In this document: piece by piece, positions 1 through 6,796 of the stretch | Numbering within the stretch: position 1 is the first letter of the stretch | Layout: each line of letters opens with the position of its first letter | Translations under genes and position numbers: made by a program | NCBI GenBank assembly: GCA_046262995.1 | Contig: JBHELQ010000134.1 | Span: 1 to 19,331 of the forward strand | Reading direction: 5' to 3' | DNA: 19,331 nucleotides | From: JBHELQ01 sp046262995 | Lineage (GTDB): Bacteria > Actinomycetota > Thermoleophilia > Solirubrobacterales > Thermoleophilaceae | Notes under the pieces: model-generated | The model's database searches: none | Told to the model about the DNA's origin: nothing | What the model saw: only the letters and a program-made list of their open reading frames with translations

Positions 1-1
1 G

Positions 2-586
2 CGTGACCTCGCGGACGCCGTCGGCGGCCAGCGTCTCGATCTCGGCGACGAGCTCCTCGAGCGGGCGCGAGACCTCGCGACCGCGTGTCGAGGGCACGAT
101 GCAGAAGGCGCAACGCATGTTGCAGCCGGCGGAGATCTGCACCCAGGCCTGGTGCTCGCGCTCCCGCTTCATGGGCAGGTGGCCGGTGAAGCCCTCGAAC
201 TCGAAGTAGCCCTGCGCCGTCAGGCTGTCGCTGGTCAGGAACTCGGCGAGCTTGTGGACCTGGCCGGGCCCGAACGCGACGTCGACGAACGGAAACTGCT
301 CGAAGACGCGCTCCTTCATCGACTGAGACCAGCAGCCGCCGACGCCGACCACCCGCTCGGGGTCCTCGCCCTTCAGGCGCTTCGCCTCGCCCAGATGTCC
401 CACCAGCCGGCTGTCCGCCTTTTCGCGGATGGAACAGGTGTTGAAGAGGATCAGGTCGGCGCCCTCCCGATCCACCGCCTCCCGGTAGCCGAGCGACTCG
501 AGCATCCCCTTCATGCGCTCCGAGTCGTGCTCGTTCATCTGGCACCCGAAGGTGGTCAGGTGATAGGCCCTGTGCCGGGGACGCAT
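2..586 (-). CDS. miaB: tRNA-2-methylthio-N6-dimethylallyladenosine synthase MiaB (N-terminal part; runs off the window)
   Basis: Radical-SAM methylthiotransferase that converts i6A37 to ms2i6A37 in tRNAs. The frame opens at ATG 586 and stays open to base 2, giving 195 N-terminal residues; the rest lies outside the window. The N-terminal MTTase domain shows the three auxiliary-cluster cysteines C15 (in TTFGCQMNEHDSE), C51 (FNTCSIREKA) and C85 (VGGCWSQ). The radical-SAM CxxxCxxC motif is C155, C159 and C162 (GCNMRCAFCIVP), the order expected for MiaB. The NTCSIR and CAFCIVPSTRGRE signatures favour MiaB over MtaB or RimO. The start lies 10 bases past the rny stop with no clear ribosome binding site, so it is probably co-transcribed with rny. 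Confidence 0.95.
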   Translation of the reverse strand, partial: MRPRHRAYHLTTFGCQMNEHDSERMKGMLESLGYREAVDREGADLILFNTCSIREKADSRLVGHLGEAKRLKGEDPERVVGVGGCWSQSMKERVFEQFPFVDVAFGPGQVHKLAEFLTSDSLTAQGYFEFEGFTGHLPMKREREHQAWVQISAGCNMRCAFCIVPSTRGREVSRPLEELVAEIETLAADGVREVT

Positions 587-596
587 CGCCGCGAGC

Positions 597-2078
597 CTAG
601 CGCGCGTATTCGGTGGCCCGGCTCTCGCGGATCACGGTGACCTTGATCTGGCCGGGGTACTCGAGCTCCTTCTCCACGTCGCGGGCGATCCTGTGCGAGA
701 GCAGCGCCGCGGCGTCGTCGTCGATCGCGCCGGGCTCGACGATCACGCGGATCTCGCGGCCGGCGTGCATCGCATAGACCTTCTCGACGCCGTCGTTGCG
801 CGCGGCGATCTCCTCCAGGTTGTGCAGGCGCTTGACGTACTTCTCGAGCGACTCCCCGCGCGCTCCCGGCCGGGCGCCCGAAAGCGCATCGACAACCTGG
901 ACGATGACCGCTTCGACCGTGCGCAGCTCGACCTCGTTGTGATGAGCCTCCATCGCGTGCGCCACCGCCTCGGCCTCGCCGTGGCGACGGCCCAGCTCGC
1001 CGCCGACGAGAGCGTGCGGCCCCTCGATCTCGTGCGAGACGGCCTTCCCGATGTCGTGCAGGAGCGCCGCCCTGGCCGCGACGCGGGGGTCCGCCCCCAG
1101 CTCCTCCGCGAGCATCGACGCCAGGCGCGCGCACTCGACCGAGTGGTGCAGCACGTTCTGCCCGTAGCTGGTGCGGAAGCGCAGGCGTCCCAACAGCTTC
1201 ACGAGCTCCGGGTGAATCGAGCCGACGTCCGCCTCGTACGAGGCCTGCTCCCCCAGCTCGACGATGTGCTGCTCGAGCTCCGATCTGGCCTGGTTGTACG
1301 CGTCCTCGATCCGCGCGGGATGGATACGCCCGTCCTGGAGCAGGCGCTCGAGCGTGAGCCGGGCGATCTCGCGGCGCACGCCGTCGAACCCGGACAGGAG
1401 GACCGCCCCGGGTGTGTCGTCGATGATGAAGTCGATGCCCGTGACCGTCTCGAGAGCCCGGATGTTGCGCCCCTCGCGCCCGATGATCCGGCCCTTCAGC
1501 TCGTCGGACTTCAGCTCCACGACGGAGACCGTCGTCTCGGCGGCATGGGGGGCCGCCACGCGCTGCATCACCGTGGCGAGGATGCTGCAGGCCCGCCGGT
1601 CAGCCTCCCGCCTCGTCTCCTCCTCGACCTGCCGGATGAGCCGCGCGCTGTCATGACGGAGCTCGTCCTCGAGCTCGCGGAGCAGGATCTGGCGGGCCTG
1701 TCCCCTGCTCAGCCCGGCCAGGCGCTCGAGCTCCGCGAGTTGCTCACGTCGGGTCTGCTTGAGCTGCTCCGACCTTCCCTCGAGATTGCGCTCGCGGTCA
1801 TCGAGCGTACGGGCTTGCTCCTCCACCTCGCGCGTGCGCAGCTCCAAGGTCTGGTCCTTGGCCCGCAGGCGCTCCTCGAGCCGCGCGAGCTCGGAGCGGC
1901 GGGCCCGCAGCTCGTCGTCCGCCGTCCCCGACACGGTCGCCGGCGTCTCGGCCTCCGCCTCTGGCGTCCGGCCATCGACCCCGGCTCCCGGATGGGCTCG
2001 CGCCGTCCGCGGACGAACGCCCCGCGCGACGGCCACCGCCACCCCCGCGGCCACCAGCGCTGCCAGCACGATCTCCAT
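597..2078 (-). CDS. rny: ribonuclease Y
   Basis: Membrane-anchored endoribonuclease that starts mRNA decay. The 493-residue product has the full family layout: an N-terminal membrane helix (about 2-20), an Ala/Pro/Glu-rich linker, a long charged coiled coil (about 53-165), a KH RNA-binding domain with GRIIGREGRNIR at 196-207, and an HD phosphohydrolase domain with the metal-binding H341-D342 pair (LLHDIGKA) and H379/H380. The C-terminus (YPGQIKVTVIRESRATEYA) is the usual RNase Y ending. Length is slightly below the typical ~520, the loss being in the linker/coiled coil. The ATG start has a good ribosome binding site (GAGGAG at 2084-2089, five bases upstream). The gene follows a 327-base leader and precedes miaB. 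Confidence 0.97.
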   Translation of the reverse strand: MEIVLAALVAAGVAVAVARGVRPRTARAHPGAGVDGRTPEAEAETPATVSGTADDELRARRSELARLEERLRAKDQTLELRTREVEEQARTLDDRERNLEGRSEQLKQTRREQLAELERLAGLSRGQARQILLRELEDELRHDSARLIRQVEEETRREADRRACSILATVMQRVAAPHAAETTVSVVELKSDELKGRIIGREGRNIRALETVTGIDFIIDDTPGAVLLSGFDGVRREIARLTLERLLQDGRIHPARIEDAYNQARSELEQHIVELGEQASYEADVGSIHPELVKLLGRLRFRTSYGQNVLHHSVECARLASMLAEELGADPRVAARAALLHDIGKAVSHEIEGPHALVGGELGRRHGEAEAVAHAMEAHHNEVELRTVEAVIVQVVDALSGARPGARGESLEKYVKRLHNLEEIAARNDGVEKVYAMHAGREIRVIVEPGAIDDDAAALLSHRIARDVEKELEYPGQIKVTVIRESRATEYAR

Positions 2079-2264
2079 GGTGTCTCCTCGGTCCGGCGCG
2101 ACCGCGCCGGTGATTTGCTCGTCCAGCGGTGCGACCGGCGCCGCAAGACACCAGGCATTGCTTCACAGCGGAGCGCGCGACCCGCCGCGCGGCGGGCTCA
2201 CGCTAGGGCTGGGCCGTCCTCCTTCCCGGTCTCTCCTCCGGTGGTCCGTTCAGTTCTGTAGTCA

Positions 2265-2286
2265 CGCCTCGGACACGGCCGAGGCG
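2265..2286. repeat. 8-bp-stem inverted repeat in the rny leader
   Basis: CGCCTCGG and CCGAGGCG are perfect reverse complements separated by six bases. It is the most clearly isolated of the leader hairpins. No T-tract follows on either strand, so a structural or regulatory RNA role is more likely than simple termination. Confidence 0.5.
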
Positions 2287-2337
2287 CCCTGGGAAACTCC
2301 GCGAAAGAAGTCAATTTGCTGCTGATTCGTGTCCCAC

Positions 2338-2356
2338 GGCGGCTGCTCGAGCCGCC
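2338..2356. repeat. 7-bp-stem inverted repeat downstream of recX
   Basis: GGCGGCT and AGCCGCC are perfect reverse complements around a five-base loop. It begins about 50 bases past the recX stop and would sit at the very 5' end of a transcript from the putative rny promoter. It may stabilise that 5' end or attenuate read-through from recX; no T-run is present. Confidence 0.45.
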
Positions 2357-2363
2357 TCACGCC

Positions 2364-2392
2364 AGAGTAGTCCCCACCCGCGCGTCACGCAA
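2364..2392 (-). promoter_or_regulatory. putative rny promoter
   Basis: On the minus strand TTGCGT (2392-2387) is followed after exactly 17 bases by TACTCT (2369-2364). Each hexamer matches the sigma70 consensus at three key positions (TTG of the -35; T, A and final T of the -10). Transcription would start near 2357, immediately before the 2338-2356 hairpin, giving a leader of about 280 bases. With weak hexamers in GC-rich DNA this could be coincidence. Confidence 0.35.
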
Positions 2393-2405
2393 GCGGTTCG
2401 GAGCC

Positions 2406-2903
2406 TCAGGCGGCCCGGGACTGCCCCCGCACGCCTCGGGCGTGCTCGCGCACCGCCTCGTAGGCGAGCTCCGGCGCATACCCGCGGCGAACCAGAACCC
2501 TCCAGGCCCGATCGCGCTCGCGGTCCTCGGTCGGTGGCGCCGCAAAGCGCAGCTTGAGCAGCTCGAGCGCCGAGCGCAGCTCCATCCCCCGGCTCTGGCC
2601 GTCCAGGGCCGCCTCCACGTGCTCCGGGGCGACTCCGCGGCGCTGCAGGTCCCTGGCGATCCGCTCCCTGCCCCACCGCTCGAGCGTCCGCTTGTCCTGC
2701 GCGAAGCGCCGTGCGTAGCCGGCGTCGTCGAGGTAGCCCGCCCGTTGAAGCTCGTCGACCGCGGCCTCGATCGCCATCGGCTCCGCGCGCTTCCGCTCGA
2801 GGAAGGCGCGCAACTCGGAGACCGTGCGCTCGCGTCTTCCGATTGCTCGCCAGGCGAGGTCCACCGCCCGCTCGACCTCCGTCCGTGCCGCCGGGTCATC
2901 CAC
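2406..2903 (-). CDS. recX: regulatory protein RecX
   Basis: Small helical modulator that binds in the RecA filament groove and tunes recombination. The 165-residue product shows the RecX signature of helical repeats, including GYLDDAGYARRFAQDK (about 56-71) followed by ERWGRERIARDLQRRGV (about 75-91), and a C-terminal repeat RAWRVLVRRGYAPELAYEAV. Translation begins at GTG 2903, 39 bases after the recA stop; an ATG a few bases away is in another frame and does not give RecX. The position directly after recA is the usual one and implies co-transcription. A five-codon reading frame (ATG 2920 to TAG 2903) overlaps the GTG by one base and might couple translation. Confidence 0.93.
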   Translation of the reverse strand: MDDPAARTEVERAVDLAWRAIGRRERTVSELRAFLERKRAEPMAIEAAVDELQRAGYLDDAGYARRFAQDKRTLERWGRERIARDLQRRGVAPEHVEAALDGQSRGMELRSALELLKLRFAAPPTEDRERDRAWRVLVRRGYAPELAYEAVREHARGVRGQSRAA

Positions 2904-2942
2904 TAGCGGGCTCGATCCATCAGCCCGGACGGCGGGCGGCCA

Positions 2943-4043
2943 TCAGGCCGCCCGCTCCTCGGGTTCGGCGGTGGCCTCATCCGCTGATGCGCCGCTCGCG
3001 GACTCCACCGCTGCGAGGGGCGCGCCCGCGGGCTCGGCGCCGACGGCTGCGTAGATCTTCTGCTCTACCTCCCGGGTGACCTCGGGGTGCTCGCGCAGGT
3101 AGCCCTTGGCGTTGTTGCGCCCCTGTCCGATCCGCTCCTCGCCGTAGGAGAAGAACGAGCCGGACTTCTGGATCAGCCCGTGCTCGAGCCCCAGATCGAG
3201 GATGCAGCCCTCACCCGAGATGCCCTGGCCGTACTCGATGTCGAACTCGGCCTGGCGGAAAGGAGCGGCGACCTTGTTCTTGACCACCTTGACACGCACG
3301 CGATTGCCGATCGCCTCGGTCCCCTCCTTGAGCGTCTCGATGCGCCGGATGTCGAGCCGCTGGGAGGCGTAGAACTTGAGCGCGCGGCCGCCGGGCTGGG
3401 TCTCGGGCGAACCGAACATGACGCCGACCTTCTCGCGGATCTGGTTCGTGAACGCACAGAGGGTCCCCGAGCGGTTGAGATTGCCGGCCAGCTTGCGCAT
3501 CGCCTGGCTCATCATGCGGGCCTGCACGCCCACCGTCTGGTCGCCCATCGCGCCCTCGAGCTCGGCCTTCGGCGTCAGGGCGGCCACGGAGTCGATCGCC
3601 ACGACATCGACGGCCCCGGAGCGGATCAGGAGGTCGGCTATCTCGAGCGCCTGCTCGCCGTGGTCGGGCTGCGAGACCAGCAGCTCGTCGATGTCGACGC
3701 CGATCCGCTTGGCGTAGGCCGGGTCCATGGCGTGCTCGGCGTCGATGAACGCGCAGATGCCGCCCATCTGCTGGGCGCTGGCGAGCACGTGGTAGAGGAG
3801 CGTGGTCTTGCCCGAGGACTCGGGGCCGAAGATCTCGATGATCCGCCCGCGCGGCACTCCTCCGACTCCCAGCGCCAGGTCGAGCGAGAGCGCCCCGGTG
3901 GGGATCGCCTGGACCCGGACGGCGGCGGCCTCGTCGCCCATCTTCATGATCGAGCCCTGGCCGAATTCGCGTTCGATCTGTGTCAGGGCGCCCTTGAGGG
4001 CGGACTCCCGTGCCTTGGCCGCCTTTTCCTGTTCCTTCTCCAT
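2943..4043 (-). CDS. recA: recombinase RecA
   Basis: ATP-dependent strand-exchange recombinase and SOS co-protease. The 366-residue product has Walker A GPESSGKT at 73-80, a Walker B region (VDVVAIDSVAAL), the L2-region signature FTNQIREKVGVMFG and the KFYASQRLDIRR segment. The Ala/Glu-rich C-terminal tail is normal. There is no intein. I chose ATG 4043 because GAGGAG (4057-4052) lies eight bases upstream; an in-frame TTG at 4073 lies beyond that ribosome binding site and adds ten non-conserved residues. The gene lies between thpR and recX, as in other Gram-positive and Deinococcus genomes. No LexA-type GAAC-N4-GTTC box is visible in the 117 bases upstream. Confidence 0.98.
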   Translation of the reverse strand: MEKEQEKAAKARESALKGALTQIEREFGQGSIMKMGDEAAAVRVQAIPTGALSLDLALGVGGVPRGRIIEIFGPESSGKTTLLYHVLASAQQMGGICAFIDAEHAMDPAYAKRIGVDIDELLVSQPDHGEQALEIADLLIRSGAVDVVAIDSVAALTPKAELEGAMGDQTVGVQARMMSQAMRKLAGNLNRSGTLCAFTNQIREKVGVMFGSPETQPGGRALKFYASQRLDIRRIETLKEGTEAIGNRVRVKVVKNKVAAPFRQAEFDIEYGQGISGEGCILDLGLEHGLIQKSGSFFSYGEERIGQGRNNAKGYLREHPEVTREVEQKIYAAVGAEPAGAPLAAVESASGASADEATAEPEERAA

Positions 4044-4051
4044 GCCTGTTT

Positions 4052-4057
4052 CTCCTC
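4052..4057 (-). promoter_or_regulatory. recA ribosome binding site (decides the start)
   Basis: GAGGAG lies eight bases before ATG 4043 and is complementary to the 16S rRNA 3' end. It fixes the recA start at 4043 rather than the in-frame TTG at 4073. Confidence 0.8.
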
Positions 4058-4074
4058 GGATCTCTGGAATCAAC

Positions 4075-4080
4075 AGGCTA
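4075..4080 (-). promoter_or_regulatory. candidate -10 element upstream of recA
   Basis: TAGCCT (TAnnnT class) on the minus strand would place a transcription start about 25-30 bases before the recA ribosome binding site and start. The nearest -35-like hexamer, TTGCGT (4099-4094), is only 13 bases away, too close for a normal sigma70 promoter. The arrangement loosely recalls the damage-inducible actinobacterial recA promoter (TTGTCrGTG-N8-TAGnnT), but the spacing is two bases too long and the left half matches poorly. Confidence 0.25.
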
Positions 4081-4160
4081 GGCCCGCCCCCGGACGCAAT
4101 GGGCGCCCGCGCGCAACGATCCCGCGACGGCGGAGCGACTTCCCCGTTACGGCGTCTCGG

Positions 4161-4754
4161 CTACGCCAGCTTCGCCTGCCAGAGCGGCTCGTAGAGGGCG
4201 CCCTGCGGGCGCAGCGTGGAGCGGTAGAGGGTCAGCCCGGCGGCCTCGAACGGCCCAGGGAGCGCGCGCGCCTCGAGCGGCCCGGCCCGCGCTTCGCGCT
4301 TCACGCGCGCGAGCGTGACGTGCGGCCAGAAGGGGCGCTTCTCCGGCCGGTAGAGACGCGCCTCCTCGAGCGCGTCGGAGAGCGCCCGGTGAACCGCGGT
4401 GGCGCCACCCCCCTCCTCGGCCAGGTCGAGCGCGAACAGGCGCGGGCGCCGAGGCGGGATCGGCTTGACCGCCGTCGGCACGAGGCGCGTGGCCCGCAGC
4501 CCCTCGACCGCCCCGGCCGTCAGCTCCGCGATCCGCGACACGTCCCTCTCGGCCTGCCAGCCCAGGAAGACGAGGGTCAGGTGCAGCGCCTGCGGCGCGA
4601 CCGGCCTCAGGTCCTCCCGCCCGGCCACGAGCTCGTCGCGCCAGCGCGCCAGCGCCGCGCGCTCCGGCTCGGGGACCTCGAGCGCCAGGAACAACCGCGC
4701 CCGCGGCCCGCCCGGCGCCGCCCGCCCGGTCTCAGAACGAAGCCTCTTCGCCAC
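4161..4754 (-). CDS. thpR: RNA 2',3'-cyclic phosphodiesterase (2H superfamily, LigT/ThpR-like)
   Basis: Hydrolyses 2',3'-cyclic phosphate RNA ends; older names call it 2'-5' RNA ligase. The 197-residue product carries the two defining HxT motifs, H58-L-T-L (LHLTLVFLG) and H145-V-T-L (PHVTLARVK), with the usual spacing. LFLALEVPEPER at about 21-32 is the usual N-terminal strand, so the first ~18 residues are an unconserved extension. Translation starts at GTG 4754 inside the last codons of cinA (23-base overlap), with no clear ribosome binding site, suggesting translational coupling. The cinA-thpR-recA order is shared with Deinococcus. The physiological substrate is unknown. Confidence 0.9.
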   Translation of the reverse strand: MAKRLRSETGRAAPGGPRARLFLALEVPEPERAALARWRDELVAGREDLRPVAPQALHLTLVFLGWQAERDVSRIAELTAGAVEGLRATRLVPTAVKPIPPRRPRLFALDLAEEGGGATAVHRALSDALEEARLYRPEKRPFWPHVTLARVKREARAGPLEARALPGPFEAAGLTLYRSTLRPQGALYEPLWQAKLA

Positions 4755-6018
4755 TCAGGAGCCGCCGCAGCAGATGCATGCCCACCGTCGTCGAGCGGTC
4801 GCGGATCTCCGTGCGGTCGCCCGGCAGGCGCACGTCCCGCGCCAGGGCCGAGCCGTCGGCGAGCTTCGCACACCAGCAGACGTAGCCGACCGGCTTCTCC
4901 TCGCTGCCGCCACCGGGCCCGGCGATGCCGGTGATCGCGACCGCCGTGTCCGCCTCGAAGCGCGCCAGCGCGCCGTCCGCCATCGCCACGGCCACCTGCG
5001 GCGACACCGCGCCGTGTCGCTCGATCAGCCCTCGATCCACGTCCAGGAGCGCCGCCTTGGCCTCGTCCGCGTAGGCGACGACGCCCCCGGCCACGTAGCC
5101 GGAGGCCCCGGGCCGCTCGGTAAGCCGCGCCGCCATCAGGCCGCCGCTGCACGACTCGGCCAGGGCGATACGCCGCCCGGTGAGCAGCGCCGCAACCTGC
5201 TCGTCCACCGAGGAGCCGTCGCTCGAGAAGAGGACATGGCCGTGACGCTCGGCGATCAGCTCCCGCAGGGCATCCCAGGCCGGCTCGGAGCTCGGCTCGC
5301 GCCGCACCACCACCTCGACCTCCCCGCGCCGCAGGCAGGTGGTGATCTCGAGCCTCTCGAAGCCCCGAACCTCGCGCTCGGCCAGGCGCAGCGTCTCCGC
5401 GATCTCCGACTCCGGGATCCCGAACAGGCGGAGGGTCTCCTGCTCGTAGCGCGTGCGCCCCGCGATCGCCTCCTGGAACGGCTCGGTCGCCTCGGCCTGG
5501 GGCCACATCGCATGCAGCTCGCGCGGCGGGCCCGGCATCACCACCACCGCGGGCAGGCCTTCCCCCGCCGGCACGACCAGGCCGGGCGCCGTGCCCGCCG
5601 GGTCGATCACATGCGCCCCTTCCGGCACCAGGGCCTGCTTCCGGTTGGCCTTCCGGATCGCGTCGAAGTCCAGTTGCCGGAAGCGCTTCATGAGCGGCTT
5701 CAGGATCTCGGCGATCTTGCGCTCGAGCTCCTCGTCGAGGCGCAGCTCGCGACCGGCGAAGCGCGCGACGACCTCGATCGTCATGTCGTCCGCCGTCGGG
5801 CCCAGGCCGCCGCTGGTCACCACCAGGTCGAGGCCCTGGTCTGCCATGAAGCGGAGCTGGGCCTCGATGTCCTCGGGCCGGTCGCCGCAGATCGTGATGT
5901 GAGCGAGCTCGACGCCGAGCTCGGCCAGGCGGTCGGACAGCCAGGGCCCGTTGCGGTCCCGGACGCGGCCCGTAAGGACCTCGGTCCCGGTGACGACGAT
6001 GCCGGCGCGCGCGCTCAA
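4732..6018 (-). CDS. cinA: CinA: molybdopterin-binding-like domain fused to nicotinamide-nucleotide amidohydrolase
   Basis: The N-terminal MoCF-like domain (about 1-170) shows GTEVLTG (11-17) and SGGLGPTADD (69-78). The C-terminal PncC-type domain, which deamidates NMN to nicotinate mononucleotide in pyridine-nucleotide salvage, shows ESCSGG (288-293) and TGIAGPGGGS (363-372). I set the start at TTG 6018, giving 428 residues beginning (M)SARAGIVVTGTEVL; the frame is open further upstream to a GTG at 6108, but that would overlap the RodZ-like gene by 83 bases with non-conserved sequence. The TTG is seven bases past the RodZ-like stop. The family name comes from competence-induced expression with recA in streptococci; competence here is not shown. 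Confidence 0.93.
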   Translation of the reverse strand: MSARAGIVVTGTEVLTGRVRDRNGPWLSDRLAELGVELAHITICGDRPEDIEAQLRFMADQGLDLVVTSGGLGPTADDMTIEVVARFAGRELRLDEELERKIAEILKPLMKRFRQLDFDAIRKANRKQALVPEGAHVIDPAGTAPGLVVPAGEGLPAVVVMPGPPRELHAMWPQAEATEPFQEAIAGRTRYEQETLRLFGIPESEIAETLRLAEREVRGFERLEITTCLRRGEVEVVVRREPSSEPAWDALRELIAERHGHVLFSSDGSSVDEQVAALLTGRRIALAESCSGGLMAARLTERPGASGYVAGGVVAYADEAKAALLDVDRGLIERHGAVSPQVAVAMADGALARFEADTAVAITGIAGPGGGSEEKPVGYVCWCAKLADGSALARDVRLPGDRTEIRDRSTTVGMHLLRRLLSGEEASF

Positions 6019-6025
6019 GCCGGCT

Positions 6026-6760
6026 TCACGCGCAGGGGCGCTCCGCCGCGGGCAGCGGCTTGCTCCCCTTCGTGCTGAACTCGAATCCGACAGGGGTGAG
6101 CTGAGCACCCGTCGGGAAGGGCTTGCCGTTCAGCTGGAGCCGCACCGACGCCTTCCCGAGGTTCACTCGCAGCTTTTGCGCCTTGAACGTCTGGGGCGCC
6201 GACAGGATGCCCTGGAACACGATCGGCGTCCCCGGCCCCTTGTTGACGCACACGTAGGTCGGCGTGATCGGCTGCATCCTCAAGGTCACGAAGGCGGGCA
6301 GCGCCTTCTTTCGCCGCTTGGGCTTCTTGGGCCCGGTCGGCGTGGTCCTTTCCGCCGAGGGCTTGCTGCCGCCGTTGTCCCCGCCGCCGGTGACTCCGAG
6401 CACGATCAGGAAGGCGAGCAGCCCGACGACCAGCACGGCGACGACCACCGAGGGCGGCGGGGGCCGCCGCTCTCCCCGACCGGGCGGCGGCGAGCCCATC
6501 GGCTGCGGCGCCTCCGGCTCCTCCCCCGGCTCGAACGTGGTCCGATACTCCTCGACCAGCACGTGCGGGTCCAGGCCGAGGACCTCGGCATAGGTGCGCA
6601 GGAAGGTCTTGACGAAGGTCGGCCCCGGGAGCAGGCCGAAGTCCTCGTGCTCGAGAGCACGCAGGTACTTCGCGCGGATCTTGGTCTGCGCCTCGACGTC
6701 CGAGATGTCGAGGTGCTGGCGCATGCGCGCCTCGCGCAACGATTCACCGATCGACGGCAT
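6026..6760 (-). CDS. RodZ-like protein: cytoplasmic helix-turn-helix domain, one membrane helix, extracytoplasmic domain
   Basis: The 244-residue product starts with a Xre-type HTH domain of the RodZ class (about 4-72; GESLREARMRQHLDISDVE and FVKTFLRTYAEVLGLDP). A Pro/Glu/Gly linker is followed by one membrane helix (about 104-123). A basic segment (GPKKPKRRKK, about 143-152) then precedes a beta-rich C-terminal domain with NGKPFP near 211-216, resembling the C-terminal domain of RodZ. RodZ tethers MreB to the elongation machinery. Two cysteines (C171 and C243) fall in the presumed external domain and could form a disulfide. The place between ftsK and cinA matches rodZ (ymfM) of B. subtilis. 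pgsA, usually next, is absent here. Confidence 0.82.
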   Translation of the reverse strand: MPSIGESLREARMRQHLDISDVEAQTKIRAKYLRALEHEDFGLLPGPTFVKTFLRTYAEVLGLDPHVLVEEYRTTFEPGEEPEAPQPMGSPPPGRGERRPPPPSVVVAVLVVGLLAFLIVLGVTGGGDNGGSKPSAERTTPTGPKKPKRRKKALPAFVTLRMQPITPTYVCVNKGPGTPIVFQGILSAPQTFKAQKLRVNLGKASVRLQLNGKPFPTGAQLTPVGFEFSTKGSKPLPAAERPCA

Positions 6761-6771
6761 AGCGCGCGTAT

Positions 6772-6791
6772 TCTGGCGGACGCGCGCCAGA
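6772..6791. repeat. inverted repeat between ftsK and the RodZ-like gene
   Basis: TCTGGCG and CGCCAGA are perfect reverse complements around a six-base loop, filling most of the 36-base gap between the ftsK stop and the RodZ-like ATG. No T-tract follows. It could be an attenuating or mRNA-stabilising hairpin. Confidence 0.45.
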
Positions 6792-6796
6792 GTGCC

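Larger units (their letters stand above)
2079..2405 (-). other. recX-rny intergenic region: probable long structured leader of rny
   Basis: This is the only gap over 300 bases and I see no convincing reading frame in it. On the minus strand it contains a plausible sigma70-type promoter near its upstream end, then three inverted repeats: 2338-2356 (7-bp stem GGCGGCT/AGCCGCC, 5-base loop), 2265-2286 (8-bp stem CGCCTCGG/CCGAGGCG, 6-base loop) and 2181-2196 (16-bp palindrome CCCGCCGCGCGGCGGG). No T-run follows any of them, so they do not look like classical intrinsic terminators. The rny ribosome binding site closes the region. The repeats are visible directly; that they form a leader RNA is inference. 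Confidence 0.5.

Noticed and set aside
2181..2196. GC-only 16-bp palindrome as an operator
   Set aside because: It is a perfect palindrome, but being entirely G and C in GC-rich DNA it is weak evidence on its own; I kept it only as part of the rny leader description.
693..2261. Long plus-strand open frame opposite rny
   Set aside because: It is antisense to a complete RNase Y gene; its Arg/Leu/Asp-rich composition is what GC-rich third positions produce on the other strand. The same applies to the long frames opposite recA, cinA, ftsK and rnj.
2943..4043. Possible intein in recA
   Set aside because: recA is a common intein site in Actinobacteria, but the frame is 366 residues and the motifs are uninterrupted.
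4044..4073. TTG 4073 as the recA start
   Set aside because: It would place the GAGGAG ribosome binding site inside the gene and add ten residues not typical of RecA; ATG 4043 fits better.
6019..6108. GTG 6108 as the cinA start
   Set aside because: The extra 30 residues overlap the RodZ-like coding region and are low-complexity Ser/Arg sequence; the family N-terminus begins at TTG 6018.
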